Below are positions 34,833 to 47,075 of a stretch of DNA of 64,000 nucleotides, in pieces. The position numbers and the translations under genes were made by a program. Source of the DNA: Pontibacter beigongshangensis. Its GTDB lineage: Bacteria > Bacteroidota > Bacteroidia > Cytophagales > Hymenobacteraceae. The notes under the pieces were generated by a model that saw only the letters and a program-made list of their open reading frames with translations, ran no database searches and was not told the DNA's origin. Every line of letters starts with the position of its first letter. Position 1 is the first letter of the stretch. The stretch covers positions 62,001 to 126,000 of the forward strand of contig NZ_VFSD01000019.1 of assembly GCF_014332515.1 (NCBI RefSeq), given 5' to 3'.

Positions 34833-36602
34833 ATGAATCATAAATTAAATCGTTTCCAACTGGCCTTTTTCAGATGGCGCAGGCGGCAGAGCAACAACCG
34901 CGTGATGCCATTTGTACTAAGCGTGGTGGTGGGTTTAATTGTAGGGGCAGCGGCCATTCTCATTAAATCGATTATCTTTTACATTGAGCAGTATGCCGTG
35001 CATTTTGCGCCCAGCCTGCTCTCCTTCATGCTGCCACTAGTAGGGTTCCTGCTGGTGACATTCCTCAACCGCAATGTTTTCAGCAAAACAGCTTACTTTA
35101 ACGGCGCCCGCAATGTTATTCAGGCCATAGAAGAGAATGCCTCGTTCATTAAGCTGCGGCTCGTTTACTCCAAGTTCATCACAACCGGCTTAACCATAGG
35201 CTTTGGCGGGAGCTCCGGAGTTGAGGCAGCCATTATATCGAGCGGGGCAGCGGTTGGCTCTAACGTGGGGCGTGTGTTGGGGCTGGGGTACCGGCTGCGC
35301 ACTCTCCTGATCGGCTGTGGTGTGGCTGCCGGTATTTCGGCGGTGTACAATGCGCCCATGGGCGGGTTTATTTTCGCCCTCGAAACTATTCTGCCGGAGT
35401 TCACGCCTACGCTGCTGATTCCGCTGCTGGTGGCTGCCGCAGCCGGAAAGATCCTGTTCGAGTTTATAATGGGGGAGCACTTGCGCTTTGGCGTGCCCCT
35501 CACCGATTTTGCCTACGAGCAGATTCCGCTGGTGGTCGCGCTGGGGGTGTTGGGCATGCTCATGTCGAACTATCTGCTCAGGACTTACCGGTACTGCGGC
35601 ATTTATTTCTCGCGTATCAAAAATGCCTACCTGCGCGCCCTGGCCGGAGGCCTAGCCCTGGGCAGCATTATTTACCTGCTGCCTCCTATGTTTGGCGAGG
35701 GCTATGTAAGCATAAACGCGCTGCTGAGTGGTGAGGAGCGCTCCCTGATCATGAACTCCCCGCTTGCCGCCCTGCCTAATACCATCTGGCTCAACCTGCT
35801 GTTCTTCTTCCTGATCACCATGGTAAAGCCTATCGCTACGGGCATTTGCGTGAACTCTGGCGGCGAAGGCGGCTATTTTGCACCCTCTATTATCACGGGC
35901 GGTTTTCTGGGCTTCCTGTTCTACAAGATAGTGGTATTTCTCTTTCCTTTTTATGAATTGAACCCGGCCACCTATATGTTCCTGGGCATGGCCAGCGTTT
36001 TTGCCTGCATCATGAATGCGCCCGTAACGGCCATATTCCTGGTGGCGGAGATCACGCAGAGTTACCAGCTGTTCGTGCCGCTCATGCTGGTATGCGCTGT
36101 TTCGTACTTTCTGAAGTATTACACCGAGAACCTCAGCAAAAATGTAATCCAGCCGAAGGGGCAGAGCAAGGCGCTGCGGGTAGACCGCATTCTGCTGAAC
36201 CAACTCAATATCCGGAAGCTGGTGGAGGAGGGCGACACGCCTGTGCGGGAAGACGACTTGCTCCGGACCGTGGTGGAAATTTTATCGAACTCTAAGCGCA
36301 ATGTGCTGCAGGTGCTTAACCACGACAATATGCTCATGGGAGTGATCACGCTGAACGACTTGCGCAAGCAGCTTGGCGACATCTCTCATTACGACACCCT
36401 CAGGGCCAGAGACCTGATGCAACCCGCTGCAGTTGTAGTAGATATTGATGAGCCTGCCTCCGAGGTGCTGGACAAGTTCGACGAAACAAAGCTTTGGTCG
36501 CTGCCGGTGGTGCAGCACGGTAAGTTTAAAGGATTTATTCTTAAAAGCAGGCTCCTGACGCAGTACCGGAAAGAACTGACCCGTGTGAACAGATTTTTCT
36601 GA
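34833..36602 (+). CDS. CLC-type chloride channel/transporter with CBS domains
   Basis: A 589-residue CLC protein. The membrane part (about 25-430) shows GFGGSSGVEAAIISSGAAVG, where Glu131 occupies the place of the gating glutamate, then GVAAGISAVYNAPMGGFIFALE, the GGEGGYFAPS anion-site segment and APVTAIFLVAEIT. Residues about 460-585 hold two CBS domains that in this family sense nucleotides or ionic strength. It would exchange Cl- for H+ or conduct Cl- across the inner membrane. It is a single gene, followed after 45 bases by repeat A copy 14. Confidence 0.92.
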   Translation: MNHKLNRFQLAFFRWRRRQSNNRVMPFVLSVVVGLIVGAAAILIKSIIFYIEQYAVHFAPSLLSFMLPLVGFLLVTFLNRNVFSKTAYFNGARNVIQAIEENASFIKLRLVYSKFITTGLTIGFGGSSGVEAAIISSGAAVGSNVGRVLGLGYRLRTLLIGCGVAAGISAVYNAPMGGFIFALETILPEFTPTLLIPLLVAAAAGKILFEFIMGEHLRFGVPLTDFAYEQIPLVVALGVLGMLMSNYLLRTYRYCGIYFSRIKNAYLRALAGGLALGSIIYLLPPMFGEGYVSINALLSGEERSLIMNSPLAALPNTIWLNLLFFFLITMVKPIATGICVNSGGEGGYFAPSIITGGFLGFLFYKIVVFLFPFYELNPATYMFLGMASVFACIMNAPVTAIFLVAEITQSYQLFVPLMLVCAVSYFLKYYTENLSKNVIQPKGQSKALRVDRILLNQLNIRKLVEEGDTPVREDDLLRTVVEILSNSKRNVLQVLNHDNMLMGVITLNDLRKQLGDISHYDTLRARDLMQPAAVVVDIDEPASEVLDKFDETKLWSLPVVQHGKFKGFILKSRLLTQYRKELTRVNRFF

Positions 36603-37009
36603 ACAGCGCCTGCTTTGCCAGAGGCCCCGCCCCGTATCTTCATTCAAATTATGCGAATGAAAAAGGCCCTCTGGTGCATATTGGCATCCGCGCTGAGATA
36701 GCAGGAAAGGCGGCTTACGACTACCTTTTCTGCTGTATCAGGCTTTGGCTGTTCTATAAACTGAGGCTGCTATTCTTGTATATCCTGCAGCAGGTTTGTC
36801 TTATGTTCCGGTATGCTGATGTGCCACAAGTCTGATAATTAACCTTGCCCGAAATTGAACGGCAGGCATCTTAAAACGGTCCTTCCACAGCTGTGCCTAT
36901 CTTACATGGTCACCTGGTCTTGCGCCGCTAAAAATTATTTTGAAAGAAAGTAGGAATCCAGATTTAATTTGTAATTTTGGACCAGAAAACGGTTTTGGTC
37001 TGGAAGCGC
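36603..37009. other. Non-coding gap
   Basis: It contains a short copy of repeat A (36647-36680), then ordinary sequence. A TAATTTTG (36972-36979) could be the -7 element for the TetR gene, but I cannot place a -33 box. Confidence 0.45.
36647..36680 (+). repeat. Dispersed repeat A, copy 14 (short)
   Basis: Head AAATTATGCGAATGAAAAAG, core GCCCTCTGGTGC; no CTG tail is visible. Confidence 0.7.
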
Positions 37010-37600
37010 ATGGGGGAAAAAGAAGAGGTAGTAAAAACAGAGATTCTGAATGAGGCTCAAAAGCTATTCAGGCACTTTGGCTGTTCCAAAACCACTATGG
37101 AAGACATCGCCAAAGCGGCAGGTAAAGGTAAGAGCACGCTTTATTACTATTACAAGAGCAAAGACGAGATCTTCAGTGAGGTTGTGTCGCGGGAGATGGA
37201 AGAAGTTTTCCGGAAAGTGCAGGAAGAAGTAGGCAAGGCCTCCTCTGCTGAAGAAAAGTTAAAAGCTTTATGCCTTACCAAATTCCGCATTCTTCAGGAG
37301 AAGGCCAATTTGTATAATGTGGTTCGGGGTGAGATAGAAGCCAACCTGCACAGCATGCGGGACCTGGCCAGGAGATACGAGATAAGGGAGATCCACCTGG
37401 TTCGGCATATTCTGAAGTTTGGCCTGGAGAAGGGCGAATTTGCAAAGTATGCTGCAGATGATATTGATGCCATAGCTTTTGCAATGGTGTGCGCCTTCCG
37501 GGGGCTGGAAGTGGGGCTGCTCGTTGAAAACAGGTTTGCAGACCTGGAAGGGCGAATGGACCTGATCAACAACATTTTAATGCAAGGGCTAAAGGCCTGA
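37010..37600 (+). CDS. TetR/AcrR-family transcriptional regulator
   Basis: About 196 residues from the ATG at 37010; a TTG 33 bases earlier would fall in the likely -7 promoter box. The N-terminal 55 residues have the TetR helix-turn-helix pattern (ILNEAQKLFRHFGCSKTTMEDIAKAAGKGKSTLYYYYKSKDE-like, helix 3 about 40-50). The rest is an all-helical ligand-binding and dimerisation domain. It lies 235 bases upstream of the serine palmitoyltransferase in the same direction, so it is a likely regulator of the lipid cluster, perhaps sensing an acyl-CoA or lipid; that role is inferred. Confidence 0.88.
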   Translation: MGEKEEVVKTEILNEAQKLFRHFGCSKTTMEDIAKAAGKGKSTLYYYYKSKDEIFSEVVSREMEEVFRKVQEEVGKASSAEEKLKALCLTKFRILQEKANLYNVVRGEIEANLHSMRDLARRYEIREIHLVRHILKFGLEKGEFAKYAADDIDAIAFAMVCAFRGLEVGLLVENRFADLEGRMDLINNILMQGLKA

Positions 37601-37829
37601 GTCATACCTGAATTTCGGGCTGTAAATCAGCTCTGATATATAATAATAAAGGAATGAAGCGTGAGAAAGTATATTATAACCCATTCAGTGGTTTTTAGTT
37701 CTTTTTGTTTTGAACTAAAGATAATTGCAGCAAAGCCATCCAACTCTTAATTAAATAATTATTGTATTTTTCTATTCAAAAATAGTAACTATATTTATAT
37801 AAGATAATTGCATATTAACTAAGATTTGA

Positions 37830-40172
<2,343 letters not shown>

Positions 40173-40176
<4 letters not shown>

Positions 40177-41165
40177 AAGAACGGGTACTGATAACAGGAG
40201 CAAGCGGATTTGTGGGTTTCCATTTAATAGAGGCGGCCCTCCAGGCCGGGTTGGAGGTATATGCCGCTGTGCGTCCTGGCAGTGAGGTGGCCCACCTGAA
40301 ACCCTTTGCCATACAGTACACCAGCCTGAATTATGCCGATGCAGCCAGCATCCGGAAGGAGCTGGAAGAAAAGCAGTATACCTATATTATTCATGCTGCC
40401 GGCACTACCAAAGCCAAGTTGGCGCAGGAGTACGAACGGGTTAACGCTGATTTTACCAGGAACCTGGGAGTAGCGGCCGCAGCGGCTGCCATTCCGCTCA
40501 AAAAGTTTGTATTTATCAGCAGCCTGGCCGCATTGGGGCCAACGGCTTACGGAGCACCCCTGCCCATACACGAGCAGAGTGAGGCCATGCCGGTGACCGC
40601 CTACGGCAGAAGCAAGCTGGTGGCCGAAAAGTATCTGGCTGAGATTGAAGCACTGCCCCTGGTGGTGCTGCGGCCAACCGCCGTGTATGGGCCGCGCGAG
40701 AAAGATATTTTTATAGTTCTGAAAACACTGAGCCTGGGGTTGGAGCCCTACATCAGTAGCAAACCACAGTGGCTGAGCTTTGTGTATGTAAAGGACCTGG
40801 CAAAAGCAGTGATGCAGGCCTTGGGAACAGATAGATGCCATGCCAGTTATAATATATCGGATGGCAACAGCTACGACCGGTATGCGCTGGCTACCATTAC
40901 AAAGCGCATATTGGGCCGAAAATCGGTGAAGGTGCACCTGCCGCTGGGAGTGGCGACCCTTATCGCTAACCTGCTGGAGGCAGCCTACGCCGCTTCAGAC
41001 AAAATGCCGGCCCTGAATAAGGAGAAACTACGGGAGCTGGCGGCAGAAAACTGGAACTGTAGCATCGCCTCCATTCGTCAGGATCTGGGCTTTGTGCCGG
41101 AGTACGATCTGGAAAAAGGCCTGGCCCAAACGCTCCAGTGGTACAAAGACAATAAATGGCTTTAA
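40173..41165 (+). CDS. NAD(P)-dependent epimerase/dehydratase-type reductase, candidate 3-ketosphinganine reductase
   Basis: A 330-residue extended short-chain dehydrogenase. The N-terminal TGASGFVG (8-15) binds the cofactor; the catalytic set is Ser116/117, Tyr144 and Lys148 (YGRSK). LRPTAVYGPREKD and FVYVKDLAKA are typical of the extended family. In Caulobacter the ceramide reductase CerR has this same fold. The start overlaps the previous stop (ATGA), so the two are translationally coupled. Reduction of the 3-keto group before or after N-acylation is the inferred role. Confidence 0.85.
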
Positions 41166-41203
41166 CATAAAATGATTTAAATTATTTGAAACAAGGTAAG
41201 AAT

Positions 41204-42532
41204 ATGGAATATCACGTAAAAAATGCCGAGGGAAAACTCGGTATCCTGATCCCCGGATTGGGAGCAGTTGCCACTACCTTTATTGCCGGTGTTGAAGCGA
41301 TCCGGAAAGGAATGGCGCAACCGGTAGGGTCTTTAACCCAAATGGGCAATATCCGGTTAGGAAAGCGAACGGAGAACCGCTACCCGCTTATAAAGGACTT
41401 TGTACCCCTGGCTAACCTGAACGATATTGTGTTCGGGGGCTGGGATGTGTACGAAGACAACGTATTTGAGGCAGCCGCAAATGCCAAAGTGCTGGAGCCG
41501 GGTCTGTTGTATGCTATAAAGCCGGAGCTGGAGGCCATCAAGCCTATGAAAGCCGTGTTTGATCAGGCGTACGCCAAAAACCTGGTGGCCACCCATGTGA
41601 AAGAGGCGCCTACCAAAACAGAGCTGGCCGAAGCACTGGTGAACGACATGCTCAACTTTAAAGAAGAAAACGGCTGTAACCGCCTGGTGGTGGTTTGGTG
41701 TGGCTCTACAGAGGTATACACCGAGCCCAGCGAAGTGCATGCCACCATCGAAAACTTTGAAGAAGGCCTTCGCAACAACGATCCGCGCATATCTCCGAGC
41801 ATGATCTATGCCTATGCCGCCATTAAATCCGGAATTCCGTTTGCCAACGGGGCTCCGAACCTGACCGTGGATATCCCGGCTTTGGTAGAGCTGGCTAAGG
41901 TGACAGGGGTTGCCATTTCAGGCAAAGACTTTAAAACAGGCCAGACCCTGATGAAAACCATTCTGGCTCCTGGTCTGCAGGCCAGGGCGCTGGGCATCAA
42001 CGGCTGGTTCTCGTCTAACATCCTGGGTAACCGCGATGGGCTGGTACTCGACGATCCGGATAACTTCAAGACAAAAGAAGTGTCGAAGCTGGGTGTGCTG
42101 GAAGATATCCTGCGCCCTGAAGACAACCCGGAACTCTACGGCGACATTTACCACAAGGTACGCATCAATTACTATCCTCCTCACGGCGACAACAAAGAGA
42201 GCTGGGACAACATCGACATTTTTGGCTGGCTGGGTTACAAGATGCAGATCAAGATCAACTTCCTGTGCCGCGACTCTATCCTGGCAGCGCCTATCGTGCT
42301 TGACCTGGCCCTGTTCACGGACCTGGCGCAACGTGCCGGCATGACGGGTATACAGGAGTGGCTGTCGTTCTACTACAAATCGCCGCAAACGGCGGAAGGG
42401 CTGCGGCCGGAGCACGACATTTTTAAACAGCTGATTAAACTGCAGAACACGCTCCGCCACATCATGGGCGAAGACCTGATCACGCACCTGGGGCTGGACT
42501 ATTACCAGGATCTGGTAGAAGCCATTCAGTAA
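41204..42532 (+). CDS. ino1: Inositol-3-phosphate synthase
   Basis: About 442 residues. It converts glucose-6-phosphate to 1L-myo-inositol-3-phosphate with NAD as a bound cofactor. The ATG at 41204 is preferred over an in-frame TTG at 41186. NAD motif GILIPGLGAVATT (13-25); active-site SGKDFKTGQT (239-248) with the conserved lysines; GWFSSNILGNRDG and KVRINYYPPHGDNKESWDNI are family blocks. It supplies the inositol head group for the CDP-alcohol transferase encoded downstream. Thirty-eight bases separate it from the reductase, so it likely belongs to the same transcript. Confidence 0.95.
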   Translation: MEYHVKNAEGKLGILIPGLGAVATTFIAGVEAIRKGMAQPVGSLTQMGNIRLGKRTENRYPLIKDFVPLANLNDIVFGGWDVYEDNVFEAAANAKVLEPGLLYAIKPELEAIKPMKAVFDQAYAKNLVATHVKEAPTKTELAEALVNDMLNFKEENGCNRLVVVWCGSTEVYTEPSEVHATIENFEEGLRNNDPRISPSMIYAYAAIKSGIPFANGAPNLTVDIPALVELAKVTGVAISGKDFKTGQTLMKTILAPGLQARALGINGWFSSNILGNRDGLVLDDPDNFKTKEVSKLGVLEDILRPEDNPELYGDIYHKVRINYYPPHGDNKESWDNIDIFGWLGYKMQIKINFLCRDSILAAPIVLDLALFTDLAQRAGMTGIQEWLSFYYKSPQTAEGLRPEHDIFKQLIKLQNTLRHIMGEDLITHLGLDYYQDLVEAIQ

Positions 42533-42539
42533 CAGGCGC

Positions 42540-43007
42540 ATGCTCACAGTACACAAACTAGTTTCCACCAGCCTGGGCATCGGGTACATGGGCAAGGGGG
42601 GAGGCACAGTAGCCGCTGTCGCCACCTGCTTCTGCTGGTATTTTGTTTTCCAGGCTGGGGGAGGCCAGTGGGTGAGCTGGCAGCCTCTCCTGCTTTTGGC
42701 TATTGTCGCCCTGGGCATATGGTCTGCCGGAGCGGTGGAGCCACTTTGGGGCAAAGACGACAAAAAAGTAGTGATAGACGAGGTGGCGGGTATGGGCATC
42801 AGCCTGTTATTCCTGCCGGTTACCCCAGGGTACTTACTGGCGGCGCTGCTCCTGTTTCGTTTTTTCGATATTGCCAAGCCACTCTTTATCAGGCGACTGG
42901 AACGTGTGGCTGGTGGCTGGGGCGTGATGCTGGACGATATAGTGGCAGGCGTATATACCAATCTGCTGCTGCATCTGTACCTGTACCTGATGCCACTCAA
43001 CCCCTGA
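42540..43007 (+). CDS. PgpA-like phosphatase, likely acting on phosphatidylinositol phosphate
   Basis: A 155-residue membrane phosphatase of the phosphatidylglycerophosphatase A family. The DDKKVVIDEVAGM block (metal-binding Asp/Glu) and the C-terminal RFFDIAKP...GGWGVMLDDIVAG block are both intact, with four hydrophobic stretches. Canonical PgpA removes phosphate from phosphatidylglycerophosphate. Here it starts 7 bases after ino1 and the cluster encodes a CDP-alcohol transferase, so dephosphorylation of phosphatidylinositol phosphate is more likely, as reported for the Bacteroides thetaiotaomicron inositol-lipid cluster. Confidence 0.9.
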   Translation: MLTVHKLVSTSLGIGYMGKGGGTVAAVATCFCWYFVFQAGGGQWVSWQPLLLLAIVALGIWSAGAVEPLWGKDDKKVVIDEVAGMGISLLFLPVTPGYLLAALLLFRFFDIAKPLFIRRLERVAGGWGVMLDDIVAGVYTNLLLHLYLYLMPLNP

Positions 43008-43361
43008 AAAAAAATAAATTCTGAGTAACGAAAAGCCATAAGAGTTGCATAAAGCAACTGCCTGCTATCGGCAAATGCAGGTAAATTATGAAAGCGAATT
43101 ATGCTAATGAAAATAGCCCTGCAGAGGATCTGCTGCTGTTGCTGCTGCTCCCGGAGAGTTTTATCGGCGGGCTCTTTTTGTGAATGATATTGAGTATGTA
43201 AATGAAAACTTCCTTAAATCGCTGCTGCCCCTGCCTTCGCTAATCTGCAGCAGTCTATAGCAGCTATCTGTTATAGCTACCTCAAATCCTTTTGCAGGAA
43301 GTAAAACGAGCCACTTCACCGGCTGGCTTCCTGCATCCAAAACATAAAATCCATCAGGTTC
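43008..43361. other. Gap inside the lipid cluster
   Basis: This 354-base gap holds one copy of repeat A (43096-43152) and otherwise no gene. It is one of three breaks that split the cluster into sub-operons. Confidence 0.5.
43096..43152 (+). repeat. Dispersed repeat A, copy 15
   Basis: Head GAATTATGCTAATGAAAATA, core GCCCTGCAGAGG, tail TCTGCTGCTGTTGCTGCTGC then TCC. It has one of the longest CTG tails in the window. Confidence 0.8.
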
Positions 43362-43733
43362 ATGTTTACTTTTTTGAAGGCCCAGACAGCGTCGCTGATA
43401 GCTTCCGGCACCGATTTTTTTGTTACCATAGTAGCGGTGGAACTGATCGGCTGGTGGTATATGGCCGCCACTACACTCGGAACAGTTACAGGTGGCGCTG
43501 CGCACTTTACCCTGAGCAGGAAATGGGTGTTTGTAGCCGGAGATACCAAAGTGCCCACTCAGGCCCTTAAATACCTTCTTGTCTGGAACGGCAGTTTTGC
43601 GCTCAACACGGCAGGCGTTTATACACTTACACAATTTGCCGGTCAGTCTTATCTGGTCTCTAAAGTTACGACCGCACTGGCAGTCGGCTTTTTTTATAAT
43701 TATGCAATCCAAAAGAGTTATGTATTCCGATAA
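43362..43733 (+). CDS. GtrA-like membrane protein
   Basis: A 123-residue, four-helix GtrA-family protein (helices about 10-32, 35-52, 68-88, 95-118). The family includes putative flippases for polyprenyl-linked or lipid-linked sugars. The ending YNYAIQKSYVFR is the usual GtrA terminal motif (WNFxxxKxxVF-like). Within this cluster it could help translocate an inositol lipid or its precursor across the inner membrane; that is inference. Its end overlaps the start of the DUF5686 gene by 14 bases. Confidence 0.87.
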   Translation: MFTFLKAQTASLIASGTDFFVTIVAVELIGWWYMAATTLGTVTGGAAHFTLSRKWVFVAGDTKVPTQALKYLLVWNGSFALNTAGVYTLTQFAGQSYLVSKVTTALAVGFFYNYAIQKSYVFR

Positions 43734-46329
43734 GAATATATACAACCCCATATTCAGTTTAACACGACTGGTTTACCTTTCTGCCTTATTCCTGGGAGGC
43801 GTGGTGCCTGCCATGGCACAATCTGCTGTAACAACCGTAAAAGGAATTGTTACAGATGTCCGCACCGGCGAAACGCTTATCGGTGTTTCCGTGTTTTTCC
43901 CCGGCAGCAGCACGGGCACCAGCACCGACCTGGATGGCAACTATCAACTCCGAACCAACCAGCATGTCGACAAGGTGCAGTTTTCTTATGTAGGCTACAA
44001 AAGCGAGACCCTTTCCATCAAGCCCGGCCAGGAGCAGGTTATTCACCTGAAGCTTGCCCCTGATGCCACGCAGCTGAAAGAGGTGGTGATAACCGGAAGC
44101 CGCAGAAAGATGAAGTACAGCAACAAGAATAACCCGGCTGTGGACCTGATCAGGGAAGTAGTGGCGCACCGCGAGGAGAACAGGCCGCAGCACTACGACT
44201 TTGTGCAGTACCAGCAGTATGAGAAAACGCAACTTTCGCTCACCAACAAGCCGGAAAAGTTTAAACGCAACCCGCTGCTTCGCCAGTACGACTTCATTAC
44301 CGATAACCTCGACACCACCGTGGTGCAGGGCAAGGCGCTGCTGCCGTTTTTTATGCAGGAGGAGCTTTCGGAGCACTACCTGCGCAAGCACCCTGCCACT
44401 CAAAAAACCATTGTGCGGGCCGAAAAGAAAGTAGACTTTGGCGAATTTGTGGATACTGATGGGGTGGGTGCCTTTGTGAAGAACATCTACCAGGACATCG
44501 ATATCTACCAGGACAATATTACCCTTGTCACGAACCAGTTTCTCAGCCCTATTGCCAACCTGGCGCCTACCTTCTACCAATACTGGCTAACCGATACCAT
44601 TACCAACGCTACCGGGCAGCAGCTGGCGGAGCTGTCGTTTATACCACGCAACCCTACGGCTTTCCTTTTTACGGGTAAGCTGTACGTAACCCTGAATGGC
44701 CGGTATGCGGTGCAGCGGGCAGAGATGTTTGTAGACAAGACCGTGAGCATCAACTGGGTGAAGGACCTGCGCGTAAACCTCGATTTTGAGGAGAACGGAG
44801 ACGGCCGGTTTCACCTGAGCAAGAGCGAGCTGCAGGCCGACTTTGGGCTGACCCGGAACAGCGATGCAGGCTTTTACGGCGAGCGCACGGTGTCTTACCG
44901 CGACTTCAGAATAAACGAGCCTGCAGCTGCTGGTCTCTACGAGGGCGAGGCTGTGGTGCGGCAGGAGCAGGCGGCCGATGAGGACAATGCTTTCTGGGAA
45001 AATAACCGGCACCAGGCGCTCACGGCAGTAGAGGCAAGAACCTACACCAACATAGACAGCCTGACCAACCTGCGCTCCTTTAAACGAACCATGGACTGGG
45101 CTACGGCCCTTATTGCCGGCTATAAACGGGTAGGACCTAACATAGAAATAGGCCCGCTGAATGCCTTCTACAGCTTTAACCCGGTAGAGGGCTTCAGGCT
45201 CCGGTTTGGCGGCAGAACTACCACCACCTTCAGCAAGAAAGTGATGCTGGATACCTACGCTGCGTATGGCTTTAAAGACGAGAAATGGAAATACTACGTG
45301 GGCGGCACTTACTCCCTCACCAACCGATCTGTCTTTGAGTTTCCGGTGCGGGCTATCCGGGCCCATTACCAGCGCGACACCAAAATTCCGGGGCAGGATC
45401 TGCAATTTGTGCAGGAAGACAATTTCCTGCTCTCGTTTAAGCGCGGTAACAACGACAAGTGGCTTTATAACGAAACGTACAACATCGATTACCAGCACGA
45501 GTTCGAGAACCATTTCTCTTACCGCATCGGTTTCCGGAACTGGCGGCAATCGCCGGCCGGCACCTTGCAGTACCAGAGAGTTGCCTCTGTGGAAGGAGGG
45601 GAGGAAAGCCCGGACCTGCTGAACAGCCTGACAACATCGGAGGCGCAACTGGAACTGCGCTGGGCGCCGGGAGAGCAGTTTTTTCAGGGCAAGGTATACC
45701 GCACACCTGTCGCCAACCGCTATCCTGTGTTCACCCTGCGGGCTGCGGCTGGCATAAAAGACCTGTTTCACGGGCAATACGATTTTCAGCAGCTGAACCT
45801 GAATATCTATAAGCGGGTGTTCCTCTCACAGTTGGGCTACTCCGATGTGGTGCTGGAAGGTGGTTACCTGTTTGGGCAGGTGCCATTCCCGCTGCTGTCT
45901 ATCCACAGGGCCAACCAGACGTACTCCTACCAGATACAGTCATACAACCTGATGAACTTTCTGGAGTTTGTAAGTGACCAGTACGCCAGTGTGAACATAG
46001 ACCATTGTTTCAACGGATTTGTTTTTAATAAGGTACCTTTGGTCAGAAAAACCAGGCTGCGGGAGTTTGCTACTGTAAAGGTGCTGTATGGGCAGGTGCG
46101 GGACGAGAACATGCCGCACCGGAATCCTGAGCTGCTCCAGTTTCCGGTAGATGCCAGTGGGGTCCCGATTACGTATACGCTGGAGAAAAAGCCTTATGTG
46201 GAGGCAAGCGTAGGAGTCGGCAACATCTTTAATTTCTTCAGGGTAGATGTGGTCAGGAGATTTTCTTACCTGGAGCATCCTAATGTCTCTGAAATTGGTA
46301 TAAGAGGCAGGTTTAAGTTTGATTTTTAA
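43720..46329 (+). CDS. DUF5686 outer-membrane protein with carboxypeptidase-like domain
   Basis: About 869 residues from the ATG at 43720 (43702 is possible). There is a signal peptide (ends PAMAQ), a carboxypeptidase-regulatory-like domain (VKGIVTDVRTGETLIGVSVFF... SYVGYKSET, about 40-115), then a long region with helices and strands typical of DUF5686, ending in a barrel with a terminal GRFKFDF. The family is confined to Bacteroidetes and resembles outer-membrane assembly or translocation proteins. Its location in the cluster suggests a job in outer-membrane placement of the lipids, but it could be incidental. It overlaps gtrA by 14 bases. Confidence 0.85.
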   Translation: MYSDKNIYNPIFSLTRLVYLSALFLGGVVPAMAQSAVTTVKGIVTDVRTGETLIGVSVFFPGSSTGTSTDLDGNYQLRTNQHVDKVQFSYVGYKSETLSIKPGQEQVIHLKLAPDATQLKEVVITGSRRKMKYSNKNNPAVDLIREVVAHREENRPQHYDFVQYQQYEKTQLSLTNKPEKFKRNPLLRQYDFITDNLDTTVVQGKALLPFFMQEELSEHYLRKHPATQKTIVRAEKKVDFGEFVDTDGVGAFVKNIYQDIDIYQDNITLVTNQFLSPIANLAPTFYQYWLTDTITNATGQQLAELSFIPRNPTAFLFTGKLYVTLNGRYAVQRAEMFVDKTVSINWVKDLRVNLDFEENGDGRFHLSKSELQADFGLTRNSDAGFYGERTVSYRDFRINEPAAAGLYEGEAVVRQEQAADEDNAFWENNRHQALTAVEARTYTNIDSLTNLRSFKRTMDWATALIAGYKRVGPNIEIGPLNAFYSFNPVEGFRLRFGGRTTTTFSKKVMLDTYAAYGFKDEKWKYYVGGTYSLTNRSVFEFPVRAIRAHYQRDTKIPGQDLQFVQEDNFLLSFKRGNNDKWLYNETYNIDYQHEFENHFSYRIGFRNWRQSPAGTLQYQRVASVEGGEESPDLLNSLTTSEAQLELRWAPGEQFFQGKVYRTPVANRYPVFTLRAAAGIKDLFHGQYDFQQLNLNIYKRVFLSQLGYSDVVLEGGYLFGQVPFPLLSIHRANQTYSYQIQSYNLMNFLEFVSDQYASVNIDHCFNGFVFNKVPLVRKTRLREFATVKVLYGQVRDENMPHRNPELLQFPVDASGVPITYTLEKKPYVEASVGVGNIFNFFRVDVVRRFSYLEHPNVSEIGIRGRFKFDF

Positions 46330-46349
46330 GACTTTGGCAAAAACATGGT

Positions 46350-47075
46350 ATGAGCAAGAGAACACTACGAGATGCACTGCAACAGGGGATCTATACAGTA
46401 ATTAACCCGATTGTGCGGTTCCTGATCCGCCTTGGTTTTACGCCCAATGCGGTTACCACCACCGGGCTTATACTGAACATAGGCGTAGCCGCTGTCTTTA
46501 TAATAGGCGGTGAGCGGTCTAACCGCGGAGAACTGGAGTATGTGGGCTGGGCCGGGGCGCTGGTGCTGTTTGCCGGCCTCTTCGACATGCTCGACGGGCA
46601 GGTGGCACGCCTGGGCAACATGAAGTCCACGTTCGGAGCCATGTACGACTCGGTGCTGGATCGCTACAGCGAGATGATCATGTTTATGGGCATCTGCTAT
46701 TACCTTATCGCGCATCATTACCTGCTCAGTTCCTTATTTGCCTTTGTAGCCCTTATCGGTTCCATGATGGTGAGTTACACCCGGGCGCGTGCCGAAGGCT
46801 TGGGGGTGGAGTGCAGGGGCGGGCTGATGCAGCGGCCGGAGCGGGTGGTGCTCATCGGTGTTTCCGGCATCGCCTGCGGCATTACCTATGGCTTTATCGG
46901 GGACGATTACAAAGTTTATTTTCCGGGCACCTCTTTTCAGGTGTTCGAAACCATGTCAGTGTTTACCATACCCCTTGCAGTAATGGCCGTAATGACAAAT
47001 ATTACCGCCATAAACAGGCTGCGTGACTCTAAAAAAGCAATCGAGCAAAAGGAGCTCGCTATTTCCGGAAAGTGA
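46350..47075 (+). CDS. CDP-alcohol phosphatidyltransferase, likely phosphatidylinositol phosphate synthase
   Basis: A 241-residue integral membrane enzyme with the full CDP-alcohol signature D-x2-DG-x2-AR-x8-G-x3-D-x3-D: Asp79, Asp82, Gly83, Ala86, Arg87, Gly96, Asp100 and Asp104. It displaces CMP from CDP-diacylglycerol with an alcohol head group. Because inositol-phosphate synthase and a PgpA-like phosphatase are in the same cluster, the acceptor is most likely inositol phosphate, giving phosphatidylinositol phosphate. The stop overlaps the next start (GTGA). Confidence 0.9.
   Translation: MSKRTLRDALQQGIYTVINPIVRFLIRLGFTPNAVTTTGLILNIGVAAVFIIGGERSNRGELEYVGWAGALVLFAGLFDMLDGQVARLGNMKSTFGAMYDSVLDRYSEMIMFMGICYYLIAHHYLLSSLFAFVALIGSMMVSYTRARAEGLGVECRGGLMQRPERVVLIGVSGIACGITYGFIGDDYKVYFPGTSFQVFETMSVFTIPLAVMAVMTNITAINRLRDSKKAIEQKELAISGK

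Noticed and set aside
41918..43057. Leftward frame of 379 codons
   Set aside because: It is antisense to ino1 and the PgpA-like gene, which are both certain; the translation is rich in Arg, Ser and Pro without any motif.
44587..45777. Leftward frame of 396 codons
   Set aside because: Antisense to the DUF5686 gene; long antisense frames are common in this codon usage, and the product has no family features.
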